Shown: in pieces, positions 27,864 through 37,684 of the stretch | How positions within the stretch are numbered: the stretch's first letter is position 1 | Layout of the letters: every line of letters starts with the position of its first letter | Notes under the pieces: model-generated | What the model saw: only the letters and a program-made list of their open reading frames with translations | The model's database searches: none | What the model was told of the DNA's origin: nothing | Source of the DNA: Grimontia celer | GTDB taxonomy: Bacteria; Pseudomonadota; Gammaproteobacteria; Enterobacterales; Vibrionaceae | Direction: 5' to 3' | NCBI RefSeq assembly: GCF_900055185.1 | Contig: NZ_FIZX01000005.1 | Location: 124,001 to 188,000, forward strand | Length of the DNA stretch: 64,000 bases | Translations under genes and position numbers: made by a program

Positions 27864-30059
27864 TCAGCTCATATCTTGCGGTTCGATATCGAGTGACCAG
27901 CGGACTTTTTTTGACAGCGGCAACTGGCGAATCGCCGGCAGTGCCATGGTTAATCTTTGCTGTAAAATCTTGCGGTTAGGCGCTTGGAAAACCAATTGCC
28001 AGCGAAAACGCCCTGCTCTGCGGTGCAATGGAGCTGGAGCAGGCCCCATGACTGCGCATTCATCTTCCGGGATTGGTGATGCATCCAAGACAGTTCTCGC
28101 CTGATGCAGAAACTGCTCCACTTCTCCGCTGTGGTGGGATTCGGCGCGGAGTAAGGCGAAATAGCTATATGGCGGCAGATGCGCCATTTTCCGCTCATTC
28201 AATGCCTCGGCAGCAAAGCTGTCGTAGCCTTTGTGGATGAGTGACTGCAGCAGAGCATGATCCGGGTGATGGGTTTGGAGTAATACATACCCGGGTTTGC
28301 TGGCGCGTCCTGCACGTCCTGCTACCTGAACAAACAGCTGTGCCAGACGTTCCGGTGCACGGAAATCGTTACTGAAAAGCGCGCTGTCCACATCCACCAA
28401 AGCCACCAAAGTGACATCAGGAAAGTGATGGCCTTTCGCCAGCATTTGGGTGCCAATCAGGATTTGGTATTCCTTGTTGTGAATGGCATTGAGATAGGCT
28501 TCGAGCGCGCCTTTACGACGTGTGTTATCACGGTCGATTCGGATGGTTTTGTATTCCGGAAACAGGGTTTCCAACTGGGCTTCCAACTGCTCGGTGCCCA
28601 CACCGACACTGATCAATTGCGTTGAGCCACAACTTCCACATTGGTGCGGAATAGGGCGCTGCGATCCGCAATGGTGACAGCGAAGTTCGTTGCTGCTCTG
28701 GTGCAGGGTGTAATAGGCGTCGCAGCGTTTACATTCTGCCAGCCAGCCGCATTCATGGCACATCAATGCCGGAGCATAGCCGCGGCGGTTCAGGAACAAC
28801 ATCACTTGATTGCCTTGAGAAAGGTGCTTTCGCATCTCAGCAATCAAAGGGGCGGAAAGTCCTGCTTCTAAATAAAGGCCGCGAATATCCAACACCCCGT
28901 TTTGGGTTTTGAGTGCATTACCTGCACGCACAGATAAAGTCAGATGATGGTATTTGCCAGTTTTGGCGTTGTGCAGGCTTTCAAGACAAGGTGTGGCGGA
29001 GCCGAGTACTACGGGCACATTCTCTTCATGCCCACGCATGACGGCCAGATCGCGGGCGTGATAACGGAAGGAGTCCTGCTGTTTATAAGACGCATCATGC
29101 TCTTCATCGACAACGATAATACCGAGTGATTTACACGGCGAAAACAGGGCGGAACGGGTACCGATAATAATGGCAGCTTCATTGTCGCGGGCTGCCAACC
29201 AGGCGTTCAAGCGCTCGGTATCATTGAGCCCGGAATGCATCACCACGACAGGTACATTGAAGCGGCGTTTGAAACGGTTGATGGTTTGCGGCGTCAAGCC
29301 AATTTCGGGTACCAGAATGAGTGCTTGCTGCCCTCTTTTTAGCACAGGCTCCAAAAGGTTTAAGTAGACCTCTGTTTTCCCTGACCCGGTGACGCCTTCT
29401 ATTAAATAGCAGGCAAATTCCGGATTGGCATTGATAGTGGCAACCGCCATCGCCTGCTCGCTGTTGAGCCTTGGCTTGTCTTCCACGACTTCATAGCTTT
29501 GTTGCCAAGGCTTTGCGCGCTGCTCTTTTACCGCTTCAATCCAGCCTTTTTCTTCCACCGTTTTGAGAATGGTGGCGCTTAACTCTTCTTCCAGCAGATC
29601 GCCGTGTGTCATCGCACTCTGGCGTAATAAGGTGAGAACGCGAGCTTGCTTTGGCGCGCGGGTGAGGGCAGACAATGGCTGCTCTTTCCCGGCTTCGGTC
29701 AGTTGCCAGCACTTTTCACGGTCTTTGACTGCTGGTTTGCCTTTCCGCAGCGCACCCGGCATGACAGTCGCCAGTGCATCACCTAATGGATACTGGTAGT
29801 AGCGGCTTGCCCAGTTCAATACCTTATATAAAGAGGGCGTCCATAGCGGGGTGCTATCCAAAACCGCATTGATGGGTTTGATTTGTTCGAGCGGAAATTC
29901 AGAGGTGTCGGTCAATGTGACGACAATGCCTACTTTATATTGCTTACCAAACGGGACACGCACGCGACCACCCACAACCGGCATTTCATTGGCAATGCGA
30001 TAGTCGAAGGTTTTATGAAGCGGAACGGGCAGCGCCACCTGAGCAATCGTCGGGGTCAT
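27864..30059 (-). CDS. priA: Primosomal replication-restart helicase PriA
   Basis: Superfamily 2 3'-to-5' DNA helicase that reloads the replisome at stalled forks. The 731 residues match E. coli (732). Order: N-terminal DNA-binding domain (1-105), winged helix, helicase lobe 1 with Walker A (GVTGSGKTEVYL) and DEEH box (VVDEEHDASYKQQ), then a zinc-binding insert with eight cysteines (CHECG, CKRC, CHHCG, CGSCG), helicase lobe 2 and a C-terminal domain. It is divergent from rpmE, as in many gammaproteobacteria. Confidence 0.97.
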   Translation of the reverse strand: MTPTIAQVALPVPLHKTFDYRIANEMPVVGGRVRVPFGKQYKVGIVVTLTDTSEFPLEQIKPINAVLDSTPLWTPSLYKVLNWASRYYQYPLGDALATVMPGALRKGKPAVKDREKCWQLTEAGKEQPLSALTRAPKQARVLTLLRQSAMTHGDLLEEELSATILKTVEEKGWIEAVKEQRAKPWQQSYEVVEDKPRLNSEQAMAVATINANPEFACYLIEGVTGSGKTEVYLNLLEPVLKRGQQALILVPEIGLTPQTINRFKRRFNVPVVVMHSGLNDTERLNAWLAARDNEAAIIIGTRSALFSPCKSLGIIVVDEEHDASYKQQDSFRYHARDLAVMRGHEENVPVVLGSATPCLESLHNAKTGKYHHLTLSVRAGNALKTQNGVLDIRGLYLEAGLSAPLIAEMRKHLSQGNQVMLFLNRRGYAPALMCHECGWLAECKRCDAYYTLHQSSNELRCHHCGSQRPIPHQCGSCGSTQLISVGVGTEQLEAQLETLFPEYKTIRIDRDNTRRKGALEAYLNAIHNKEYQILIGTQMLAKGHHFPDVTLVALVDVDSALFSNDFRAPERLAQLFVQVAGRAGRASKPGYVLLQTHHPDHALLQSLIHKGYDSFAAEALNERKMAHLPPYSYFALLRAESHHSGEVEQFLHQARTVLDASPIPEDECAVMGPAPAPLHRRAGRFRWQLVFQAPNRKILQQRLTMALPAIRQLPLSKKVRWSLDIEPQDMS

Positions 30060-30192
30060 TGTGCGATAAGGTCTTGGAATTCAAATAAGGTTGGCGACAG
30101 TGTACCCATGCTGCTGGCGGGCGAAAAGCACAGGGTGAAGATTCTTTGGCCCTGCCCATTGAAAGTGCATGGAAATGAATTGAACAAAAAAG

Positions 30193-30221
30193 TTGCGATC
30201 GCAGGTCACCTTGATTAGAAT
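30193..30221 (+). promoter_or_regulatory. Sigma-70 promoter of rpmE
   Basis: TTGCGA (30193-30198) and TAGAAT (30216-30221) are separated by an ideal 17 bp. The predicted start near 30229 leaves a leader of about 80 nt before rpmE. Confidence 0.8.
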
Positions 30222-30249
30222 CCGCGCCTTACAAACAGTTTGTTAACGA

Positions 30250-30284
30250 CGTGTGGTGCCCGATAGGCTCGGGAGAGCGACACG
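30250..30284 (+). promoter_or_regulatory. Structured leader hairpin of rpmE, possible L31 autoregulatory element
   Basis: An outer stem CGTGT/ACACG (30250-30254 with 30280-30284) encloses an inner stem CCCGA/TCGGG (30259-30263 with 30269-30273). It lies in the short rpmE leader. Ribosomal protein L31 leaders are described in gammaproteobacteria; whether this is one of them was not tested. Confidence 0.45.
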
Positions 30285-30307
30285 GCCTTAGATAAGAGGT
30301 AATCCCT

Positions 30308-30520
30308 ATGAAAGCTGGTATCCATCCAGAATACGCTGCAGTAACTGCAAAATGTTCATGTGGCAACACTTTTGAATTCAAAACGACTCTGGGTAAAGAC
30401 ATCAACCTGGACGTATGTGACAAGTGTCACCCATTCTACACCGGTACTCAGCGTGTAGTTGACACTGGTGGTCGTGTTGACCGCTTCAAGAAACGTTTCG
30501 GCGTTCTTAGCAGCAAGTAA
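30308..30520 (+). CDS. rpmE: Large-subunit ribosomal protein bL31 (zinc-binding form)
   Basis: The 70-residue protein bridges the 50S and 30S subunits. Four cysteines (16, 18, 37, 40; KCSCG and [10 protein letters not shown]) form the zinc site, marking it as the Zn-containing RpmE rather than the zinc-independent paralogue used in zinc starvation. The ATG has AGAGG upstream. A strong terminator follows. Confidence 0.98.
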   Translation: MKAGIHPEYAAVTAKCSCGNTFEFKTTLGKDINLDVCDKCHPFYTGTQRVVDTGGRVDRFKKRFGVLSSK

Positions 30521-30533
30521 TTGCGAATTTAAT

Positions 30534-30562
30534 AAAAAAGGGTGCGTAAGCACCCTTTTTTT
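30534..30562 (+). terminator. Terminator after rpmE
   Basis: GGGTGC (30540-30545) pairs with GCACCC (30550-30555) around a GTAA tetraloop, with six As before and seven Ts after. Confidence 0.92.
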
Positions 30563-30724
30563 GTTGCCTGATACAGCTTGTAAGACCTTTTACACCCTTC
30601 AGTATAGGTAGACTATTACAGTTTATCCAAGCGAGTTTTGCCAACTTGGTTCAATCCTTACTAGCTCTGGCTTTCGCGCTGCGTTAACATTTTAAATTCC
30701 TTTATCTTCCGCCCAATGACCTGA

Positions 30725-30947
30725 AAGTGTCATAAGAAATGACGACACTTGTCTTTTATTTGAGTCCGCTAAACTCAATTGAGGAATAAGTCGTTGCCTG
30801 TGTGGAGATACAGGCAATGAGCGGGAAGATGCAACCCGGATAAACATGGGAATGCGCAAATTCCGCCACTTGTTGATTGTAATGCCCAGCTTGCGGGAAG
30901 GCAGTCAGCAAGATAATGGGGCAGGCAGAGGGCCCCTTATTATATTT
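30725..30947 (+). promoter_or_regulatory. Structured leader with terminator-like hairpin upstream of the malic enzyme
   Basis: The 458-bp gap before the malic enzyme contains serial stems: AAGTGTCAT with ATGAC-g-ACACTT (30725-30750), TTGCCTGT/ACAGGCAA (30794-30817), CTTGC/GCAAG (30890-30911), and lastly ATAA-t-GGGGC/GCCCC-TTAT (30913-30940) followed by TATATTT, which looks like an intrinsic terminator 30 bases before the start. A TGCCC segment (30883-30887) can pair with GGGCA (30919-30923), an alternative that would disrupt the terminator. This arrangement suggests attenuation or a riboswitch. No known class was recognised. Confidence 0.45.
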
Positions 30948-30978
30948 AGCCAATAACAATTACAGTCAGGAACAATAC

Positions 30979-32235
30979 ATGTCTGAAGACAAACGCCAAC
31001 AGGCGCTGGATTATCATGAATTTCCAGTGCCGGGCAAAATCTCCGTAGAACTCTCCAAACCCGCTGATACGGTAGAAGATCTGGCGCTGGCGTACAGCCC
31101 AGGTGTTGCTGAACCCGTCCGCGAAATCGCACAAGATGCCGACAACGTTTATAAATACACTGCAAAGGGCAACATGGTTGCAGTGATCTCAAACGGCACC
31201 GCGATCCTCGGTCTGGGTAACCTTGGCCCGCTGGCATCAAAGCCGGTGATGGAAGGTAAAGCACTGCTGTTCAAACGCTTCGCTGGTCTCGATTCTATCG
31301 ACATCGAAGTGAAACACCGCACTATCGAAGAGTTCGTCGACACCGTCGCGAACATCTCCGACACTTTCGGTGGTATTAACCTGGAAGATATCAAAGCGCC
31401 AGACTGCTTTGAGATTGAAAAGCAGCTCATCGAGCGCTGTCATGTACCAGTATTCCACGATGACCAACACGGTACCGCGATTGTGACTGCCGCAGGTATG
31501 CTGAATGCGCTTGAGCTTCAGGGCAAAGACATCAAAGAGTCGGTCATCATTTGCCTTGGCGCAGGTGCTGCTGCAGTGGCGTGCATGGAACTGCTGATCA
31601 AATGCGGCGCGCAGCGTGAGAAAATTTACATGCTGGACCGCAAAGGCGTGATTCACACCCGTCGTGATGACATCAACGAATACAAGCAACTGTTCGCCAA
31701 CAACACGGACAAGCGCACGCTGGAAGACGTGATTGAAGGCGCGGACATTTTCCTTGGTGTATCCGGCCCAGACCTTTTGCCACCGGAAGCGCTGAAGCTG
31801 ATGGCGGACAAGCCAATCGTGTTTGCGTGTTCAAACCCTGACCCGGAAATCAAACCAGAACTGGCACACGAAGTGCGTGATGACCTGATTATGGGGACGG
31901 GTCGTTCAGACTACCCGAATCAGGTCAACAACGTGCTTTGCTTCCCATTCATTTTCCGCGGCGCGCTGGATGTTCGTGCCAGCCGTATCAACGATGAAAT
32001 GAAACTGGCGGCGGTAGAAGCTATCCGTGCACTGGCGAAAGAGCCGGTACCGGAAGGTGTTCTGAAAGCTGCACGTGTTGATAAGCTGGAGTTTGGTAAG
32101 GAATACATCATTCCAAAACCAATGGATCCGCGCCTTTTGCCACGCGTTGCGAAAGCCGTTGCTGAAGCCGCGGTGGAGTCAGGTGTTGCACGTATTGAAA
32201 TGCCGGAAAACTACATGGCAGATAAAGAAGCATAA
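30979..32235 (+). CDS. maeB: Malic enzyme (oxaloacetate-decarboxylating malate dehydrogenase), short form
   Basis: Oxidatively decarboxylates malate to pyruvate, yielding NAD(P)H. ATG 30979 (MSEDKRQQALDYHEFPVPGK) is preceded by AGGA and gives 418 residues. Motifs include AYSPGVAEPVREI, the metal and catalytic segment VPVFHDDQHGTAI, and the Rossmann ICLGAGAAAVACM. E. coli MaeB has a further C-terminal phosphotransacetylase-like domain of about 330 residues; it is absent here and a terminator follows directly, so this is the single-domain form normal in vibrios. NAD versus NADP preference cannot be told. Confidence 0.92.
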   Translation: MSEDKRQQALDYHEFPVPGKISVELSKPADTVEDLALAYSPGVAEPVREIAQDADNVYKYTAKGNMVAVISNGTAILGLGNLGPLASKPVMEGKALLFKRFAGLDSIDIEVKHRTIEEFVDTVANISDTFGGINLEDIKAPDCFEIEKQLIERCHVPVFHDDQHGTAIVTAAGMLNALELQGKDIKESVIICLGAGAAAVACMELLIKCGAQREKIYMLDRKGVIHTRRDDINEYKQLFANNTDKRTLEDVIEGADIFLGVSGPDLLPPEALKLMADKPIVFACSNPDPEIKPELAHEVRDDLIMGTGRSDYPNQVNNVLCFPFIFRGALDVRASRINDEMKLAAVEAIRALAKEPVPEGVLKAARVDKLEFGKEYIIPKPMDPRLLPRVAKAVAEAAVESGVARIEMPENYMADKEA

Positions 32236-32253
32236 TTGCTGCTTTATCTGAAT

Positions 32254-32284
32254 AAAAAAACCAGCCGATTGGCTGGTTTTTTTG
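32254..32284 (+). terminator. Terminator after maeB
   Basis: AAAAACCAGCC (32256-32266) pairs with GGCTGGTTTTT (32271-32281) around GATT, with long A and T runs. It may also serve the convergent metJ. Confidence 0.92.
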
Positions 32285-32312
32285 TTTGAATCTTTTCGAG
32301 AAGTTAACGAAA

Positions 32313-32630
32313 TCAATACTCTTCTTCGTTAAACTCGATGCCTAATTCCTTCATAATGCGCTTAACTTCCGCTGGCACACTATCGCTTTTATCTTTGCGA
32401 ATATCGTCGTCCGTTGGCAGTGGCTGTCCGGTGTAGGCATGCAGAAATGCTTCGCAAAGCAATTCACTGTTGGTGGCATGGCGTAGATTGTTGACCTGGC
32501 GACGGGTACGTTCGTCGGTCAGGATTTTAAGCACTTTTAGCGGGATAGAGACGGTGATTTTCTTTACCTGCTCTTTCTTTTTACCGTGCTCGGCGTAAGG
32601 GTTAATATACTCGCCATTCCAGTCTGCCAT
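32313..32630 (-). CDS. metJ: Methionine repressor MetJ
   Basis: Ribbon-helix-helix repressor of 105 residues that uses S-adenosylmethionine as co-repressor. The beta-strand region [21 protein letters not shown] makes the DNA contacts and [23 protein letters not shown] forms the dimer helices. The ATG has AAGGTG upstream. It is divergent from metBL with Met boxes between, so it can repress both itself and metBL. Confidence 0.97.
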   Translation of the reverse strand: MADWNGEYINPYAEHGKKKEQVKKITVSIPLKVLKILTDERTRRQVNNLRHATNSELLCEAFLHAYTGQPLPTDDDIRKDKSDSVPAEVKRIMKELGIEFNEEEY

Positions 32631-32710
32631 TGTTCACCTTCTGTAGCAGTTTAGGGTCTAAAATCGCTGCCAACACGGGGAACAAAATGCCCAGGTTGGA
32701 TGAAACACAA

Positions 32711-32740
32711 ATTCTAGCGATATTAACTGCTACATGTAAA
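32711..32740 (-). promoter_or_regulatory. Promoter of metJ
   Basis: On the minus strand TTTACA (complement of 32735-32740) and TAGAAT (complement of 32711-32716) are spaced by 18 bp. The -35 touches the first Met box. Confidence 0.65.
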
Positions 32741-32771
32741 GACATATGGACGTCTAGAAGTGTTGACGTCT
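32740..32771. promoter_or_regulatory. MetJ operator: four tandem Met boxes between metJ and metB
   Basis: Four contiguous 8-mers run AGACATAT, GGACGTCT, AGAAGTGT and TGACGTCT, all resembling the AGACGTCT consensus. MetJ dimers bind such arrays cooperatively. The site lies between the divergent metJ and metBL genes. Confidence 0.9.
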
Positions 32772-32868
32772 CAAGTTTGAATGGTTAAGGTTGACCAAAT
32801 ACCAATCAGATCACATTTTGATTTAAGATTGCGCTGAATACGATCATATAAAGACAGGGAAGCACGCC

Positions 32869-34032
32869 ATGAGCGACAAGAAGTCCGCAACCATCGCCGT
32901 CCGCACCGGTATCACTACAGATTCACAGCACCACGCCGTTGTGCCTCCACTGTACCTTTCGACGAATTATGAATTCCCTGAGTTTGGCGAAGTGCCGACT
33001 TATGACTATGCCCGTGGTGGCAACCCAACCCGTTCTTTACTGGAAAAAGCGTTAGCTGATCTGGAAAACGGCGCAGGTGCTGTGGTCACAAACTGCGGCA
33101 TGGCAGCAATTAACCTTCTACTGTCACTGGTTTCACCGGATGACCTGATTATCGCACCGCACGATTGCTACGGCGGTACCTACCGCTTGTTTGATTCCCG
33201 GGCAAAGAAAGGCGCTTTCAAGGTGGAGTTTGTAGACCAAACTGACTCTGCAGCTCTTGATGCCGCACTGGCGAAGAATCCTAAGCTGGTCTGGCTTGAA
33301 ACGCCATCGAACCCATTGCTGCGCGTGGTTGATGTTGCAGACATCTGCAAAAAAGCCAAAGCCATCGGCGCTTGGGTTGGTGTCGATAACACCTTCCTGT
33401 CTCCCGCTTTGCAGCAGCCACTGAACCTTGGGGCTGATTTTGTTGTTCATTCAACCACCAAATTTATTAATGGCCATTCAGACACCGTCGGCGGTGTTGT
33501 GGTGGCGAAAGAAGCTGAGCTTTATGAAGAGCTGAAATGGTGGGGTAACTGCATTGGGGCTACCGGTAACGCATTCGATAGCTACATGACGCTGCGTGGT
33601 CTTCGCACTCTGAACGCAAGAATGCGTCAGCATGAGGAAAACAGTGCAGAAGTACTGGAATACCTCAAACAGGAATCTCTGGTGAGCACTATCTACCATC
33701 CGGCTCTGCCAACGCACCCGGGCCATGAGATTGCGAAGAAACAACAATCAGGTTTTGGCGGAATGTTGAGCTTTGAGCTTAAAGGCGGTGAAAGTGAGCT
33801 GAAACTTTTCCTATCCTCCCTTAAGCTGTTCACTTTGGCCGAATCATTGGGTGGCGTGGAGAGTCTGGTGACACATCCCGGCTCAATGACGCACCGTGCC
33901 ATGTCGGACGAAGCGCAGGCGGAAGCAGGCTTGGCGGCCACACTGCTTCGCTTGTCTATCGGTTTGGAAGACAAAGCCGATCTGGTCGCCGACCTGAAGC
34001 AAGCATTCGATAAAGTAAGAGAGAGCCAGTAA
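32869..34032 (+). CDS. metB: Cystathionine gamma-synthase
   Basis: PLP enzyme that condenses an activated homoserine with cysteine to cystathionine in methionine synthesis. The 387 residues match E. coli MetB (386). The PLP lysine is Lys198 in VHSTTKFINGHSD, and the phosphate-binding region includes TNCGMAAINL and ETPSNP. The stop codon overlaps the metL start (TAATG), so the two are translationally coupled. Confidence 0.95.
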   Translation: MSDKKSATIAVRTGITTDSQHHAVVPPLYLSTNYEFPEFGEVPTYDYARGGNPTRSLLEKALADLENGAGAVVTNCGMAAINLLLSLVSPDDLIIAPHDCYGGTYRLFDSRAKKGAFKVEFVDQTDSAALDAALAKNPKLVWLETPSNPLLRVVDVADICKKAKAIGAWVGVDNTFLSPALQQPLNLGADFVVHSTTKFINGHSDTVGGVVVAKEAELYEELKWWGNCIGATGNAFDSYMTLRGLRTLNARMRQHEENSAEVLEYLKQESLVSTIYHPALPTHPGHEIAKKQQSGFGGMLSFELKGGESELKLFLSSLKLFTLAESLGGVESLVTHPGSMTHRAMSDEAQAEAGLAATLLRLSIGLEDKADLVADLKQAFDKVRESQ

Positions 34033-36476
34033 TGAGCGCGGTTGAAGTCGTATCTCCTCAGCAGTCGCAGTCCCGTCAGTTACATAAGTTCGGGGGCAGC
34101 AGCCTAGCCGACCCTGATTGTTTTCGCAGAGTCACGCGTATTCTTGCGCAATACAGTGGTGAAACGGACATTATCGTGGTGTCTGCTGCGGGCAAAACCA
34201 CGAACCGTCTGATTGAATGGCTGGATCTGCTTGGCAAAGACGGTCGGTTGGCCCATGAAGCACTGCAAAGCTTGCGTAAATATCAGCAGGATTTGATTGA
34301 GAACCTGATTGAAGGCGAGCAAAAGCAATCGCTGGTGGATGCATTGTATGAAGACTTCAGCGTCTTGGCGCAGGCGGCGGAAAACCCACTGACTGGAGCT
34401 CAACGCGCCTGGGCGCAAGGCTTTGGTGAAGTCTGGTCAGCGCGTTTGTTGTCTGCACTGCTGACACAGCTTGAATTACCTGCCGTGATGCTCGACTCCC
34501 GCTCTTTCCTACGAGCTGAACGTGGCGCACAGCCAGAAGTGGATCGCGCAAGCTCGTGGCCCCTTCTGAAAGAACAACTGGTTCAACATACCAAACGCCG
34601 CGTTGTTATCACCGGATTCATGGCACGTAACACTGAAGGTGAAACCGTGCTGCTGGGGCGCAATGGCTCCGATTACTCAGCAACCATCATTGGTGCCTTA
34701 GCCGATGTCAGCCGTGTGACCATTTGGAGTGACGTCGCTGGTGTATACAGTGCAGACCCACGCATTGTTGGTGACGCCTGTTTGCTGCCGCTGCTGCGCC
34801 TTGATGAAGCGGCTGAACTGGCGCGTCTTGCAGCACCTGTGCTGCACACCCGAACGCTGCAGCCAGTAGCACAAAGCTGTATCGACCTGAATCTGCGCTG
34901 TAGCTATGACCCAGAATCAGGCTCAACCCGCATTGAACGTGTTCTGGCTTCTGGCCGAGGCGCGAAAATTATTACCTCATTGAGTGATGTCTGCCTGCTT
35001 GAACTGGATGTTCCTCGCTCACACGACTTTGATACCGCGCGCCGCGATATCGAACGACTGTTGACCCGAAACCAAATCCAGCCGCTGGCGTCATCATTCA
35101 GTGCTGACCAACACCGTATCCAGCTCGCTTATACAGGCGAAGTGGTCAACAGCGTATTGGAGCAGTTGCAAAACGCCGGCATTCCCGCTGATATCCGTCT
35201 CCGTGAAGGCTACAGCATGGTCGCTGCGGTGGGCGCGGGTGTAACGGCAAACCCTGTTCATTGTCACGGTTTTTACCAACAGCTTCGCAGCCAACCGATA
35301 GAGTTTATCTGTGAGTCTGGCAGTGGCCTCAGCATCGCGGCGATTTTGCGTAAAGCGAACACATCGGCGTTGGTGTCAGATATTCACCGCGCACTTTTTC
35401 AAGCGCAGCGTCGTATTGGCTTGGTGTTGCTGGGTAAAGGCAATATCGGTAGTCGTTGGCTGAATCTGTTTGCGGAGCAAAAAGCGGCACTCGAAAAACG
35501 CCATGGCATGAGCTTTGAGCTTATCTCGGTGCAAGACAGTGATAACCAATGGGTCGATTTCGATGGTATTGATGCAGATAGTGTCATGACCCGTTTTGAT
35601 GAAGTTGCCAAACCCTATGAAGGGAGCGATTGGCTGACTGCATTGCTCAATCACCCTTACGATGACATTGTCGTGCTGGACGTGACCGCAAGTGCACCGC
35701 TGTCGATGCAATATCCGGAACTGGCTGAACATGGTTATCACCTGATTTCTGCGAACAAGGTAGCAGGCTCTGCGAGTGGCGAGTTATACCATCAGGTTCA
35801 GGATGCGTTTGCGAAGACAGGTCGTTTCTGGCTGTACAACGCGACAGTCGGTGCAGGCCTTCCCGTGAACCATGCGGTGCGTGATTTGCGTGAAAGCGGC
35901 GATCATATTATTGCGATTTCAGGCATCTTCTCTGGAACCTTGTCTTGGCTGTTCCAGCAGTTCAACGGCGATATCAAATTCAGTGAGCTTTTGGAACAGG
36001 CGTGGCAACAAGGTCTGACCGAACCTGACCCACGTGAAGATCTCAGCGGCTCAGATGTCATGCGTAAGCTGGTGATTCTGGCGCGTGAGTCTGGCCTGGA
36101 TATCGAGCCGGAGCAGGTACAGGTTCAATCATTAGTGCCTGATGCGCTTGCTGCACTGTCGTTGGATGCCTTTCTGGATAACAGCAGTCAGCTGGATGAA
36201 GCGCTTGAAGATTGGCTTGAGCAGGCGAAAAGAGAACAGGGCGTCCTTCGTTATGTAGCAAGACTTTCTCGCGATGGAAAAGCGCGTGTTGGGATTGAAG
36301 TGCTGCCTGAAGAGCACCCTCTTGCCAACCTGCTGCCTTGCGACAACATCTTTGCTATCGAGAGTCAGTGGTATCGTGAAAACCCATTGGTTATTCGCGG
36401 GCCGGGCGCGGGTCGTGATGTGACCGCAGGCGCTTTACTCTCTGACTTGAATCGCATCGCATCTTTGTTGAAATAG
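34032..36476 (+). CDS. metL: Bifunctional aspartokinase / homoserine dehydrogenase II
   Basis: The 814-residue fusion does two steps of the aspartate pathway: phosphorylation of aspartate, and reduction of aspartate semialdehyde to homoserine. The kinase domain begins with LHKFGGSSLADPDCFRRV and contains GRNGSDYSATIIGAL; an ACT-like regulatory region follows (about 310-450); the dehydrogenase domain starts near 460 (VLLGKGNIGSRW) and includes SANKVAGSASGELY. Linkage to metB and the MetJ operator identifies it as MetL rather than ThrA. Confidence 0.96.
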   Translation: MSAVEVVSPQQSQSRQLHKFGGSSLADPDCFRRVTRILAQYSGETDIIVVSAAGKTTNRLIEWLDLLGKDGRLAHEALQSLRKYQQDLIENLIEGEQKQSLVDALYEDFSVLAQAAENPLTGAQRAWAQGFGEVWSARLLSALLTQLELPAVMLDSRSFLRAERGAQPEVDRASSWPLLKEQLVQHTKRRVVITGFMARNTEGETVLLGRNGSDYSATIIGALADVSRVTIWSDVAGVYSADPRIVGDACLLPLLRLDEAAELARLAAPVLHTRTLQPVAQSCIDLNLRCSYDPESGSTRIERVLASGRGAKIITSLSDVCLLELDVPRSHDFDTARRDIERLLTRNQIQPLASSFSADQHRIQLAYTGEVVNSVLEQLQNAGIPADIRLREGYSMVAAVGAGVTANPVHCHGFYQQLRSQPIEFICESGSGLSIAAILRKANTSALVSDIHRALFQAQRRIGLVLLGKGNIGSRWLNLFAEQKAALEKRHGMSFELISVQDSDNQWVDFDGIDADSVMTRFDEVAKPYEGSDWLTALLNHPYDDIVVLDVTASAPLSMQYPELAEHGYHLISANKVAGSASGELYHQVQDAFAKTGRFWLYNATVGAGLPVNHAVRDLRESGDHIIAISGIFSGTLSWLFQQFNGDIKFSELLEQAWQQGLTEPDPREDLSGSDVMRKLVILARESGLDIEPEQVQVQSLVPDALAALSLDAFLDNSSQLDEALEDWLEQAKREQGVLRYVARLSRDGKARVGIEVLPEEHPLANLLPCDNIFAIESQWYRENPLVIRGPGAGRDVTAGALLSDLNRIASLLK

Positions 36477-36491
36477 TCGAGATACGAATAG

Positions 36492-36520
36492 AAAAAGCGG
36501 AGCCTATGCTCCGCTTTTTT
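36492..36520 (+). terminator. Terminator after metL
   Basis: AAAAAGCGGAGC (36492-36503) pairs with GCTCCGCTTTTT (36508-36519) around a four-base loop. Confidence 0.92.
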
Positions 36521-36618
36521 GTACTCTGTGCAGTGTGACTCAAGGTTTACGTGAGCTCTGAGATATTTTGCGTGAAAGACTTACATGATCATCATGAATA
36601 AAATTCAAGTTAAGTAAG

Positions 36619-36673
36619 TTGACTTTAAAATGCGCGCAATTCAATATCTAGACATATAGACGTCTATATGGAT
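36619..36673 (+). promoter_or_regulatory. metF promoter with overlapping MetJ operator
   Basis: A TTGACT -35 (36619-36624) is followed 17 bp later by a weak -10 (36642-36647). Four contiguous Met-box 8-mers start there: CAATATCT (36642), AGACATAT (36650), the perfect AGACGTCT (36658) and ATATGGAT (36666). MetJ bound here would block the promoter. Confidence 0.85.
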
Positions 36674-36715
36674 GTCGGCTTTAAAGGATTTTTCGGTAGG
36701 ATGTTACCGAAGTAG

Positions 36716-37615
<900 letters not shown>

Positions 37616-37641
37616 ACGACATTTCAGCTAACCAGAAACAA

Positions 37642-37668
37642 AAAAACCGTCGCAATGCGACGGTTTTT
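37642..37668. terminator. Bidirectional terminator between metF and aphA
   Basis: AAAAACCGTCGC (37642-37653) pairs with GCGACGGTTTTT (37657-37668) around AAT; convergent genes flank it. Confidence 0.92.
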
Positions 37669-37684
37669 GCTTTCTGGAAAGTCC

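Noticed and set aside
30866-30902. GCCACT...GGGAAGGC reminiscent of the 3' half of a cobalamin riboswitch
   Set aside because: The upstream B12-box core and the usual spacing are missing, and a malic enzyme is not a typical target; treated only as a generic structured leader.
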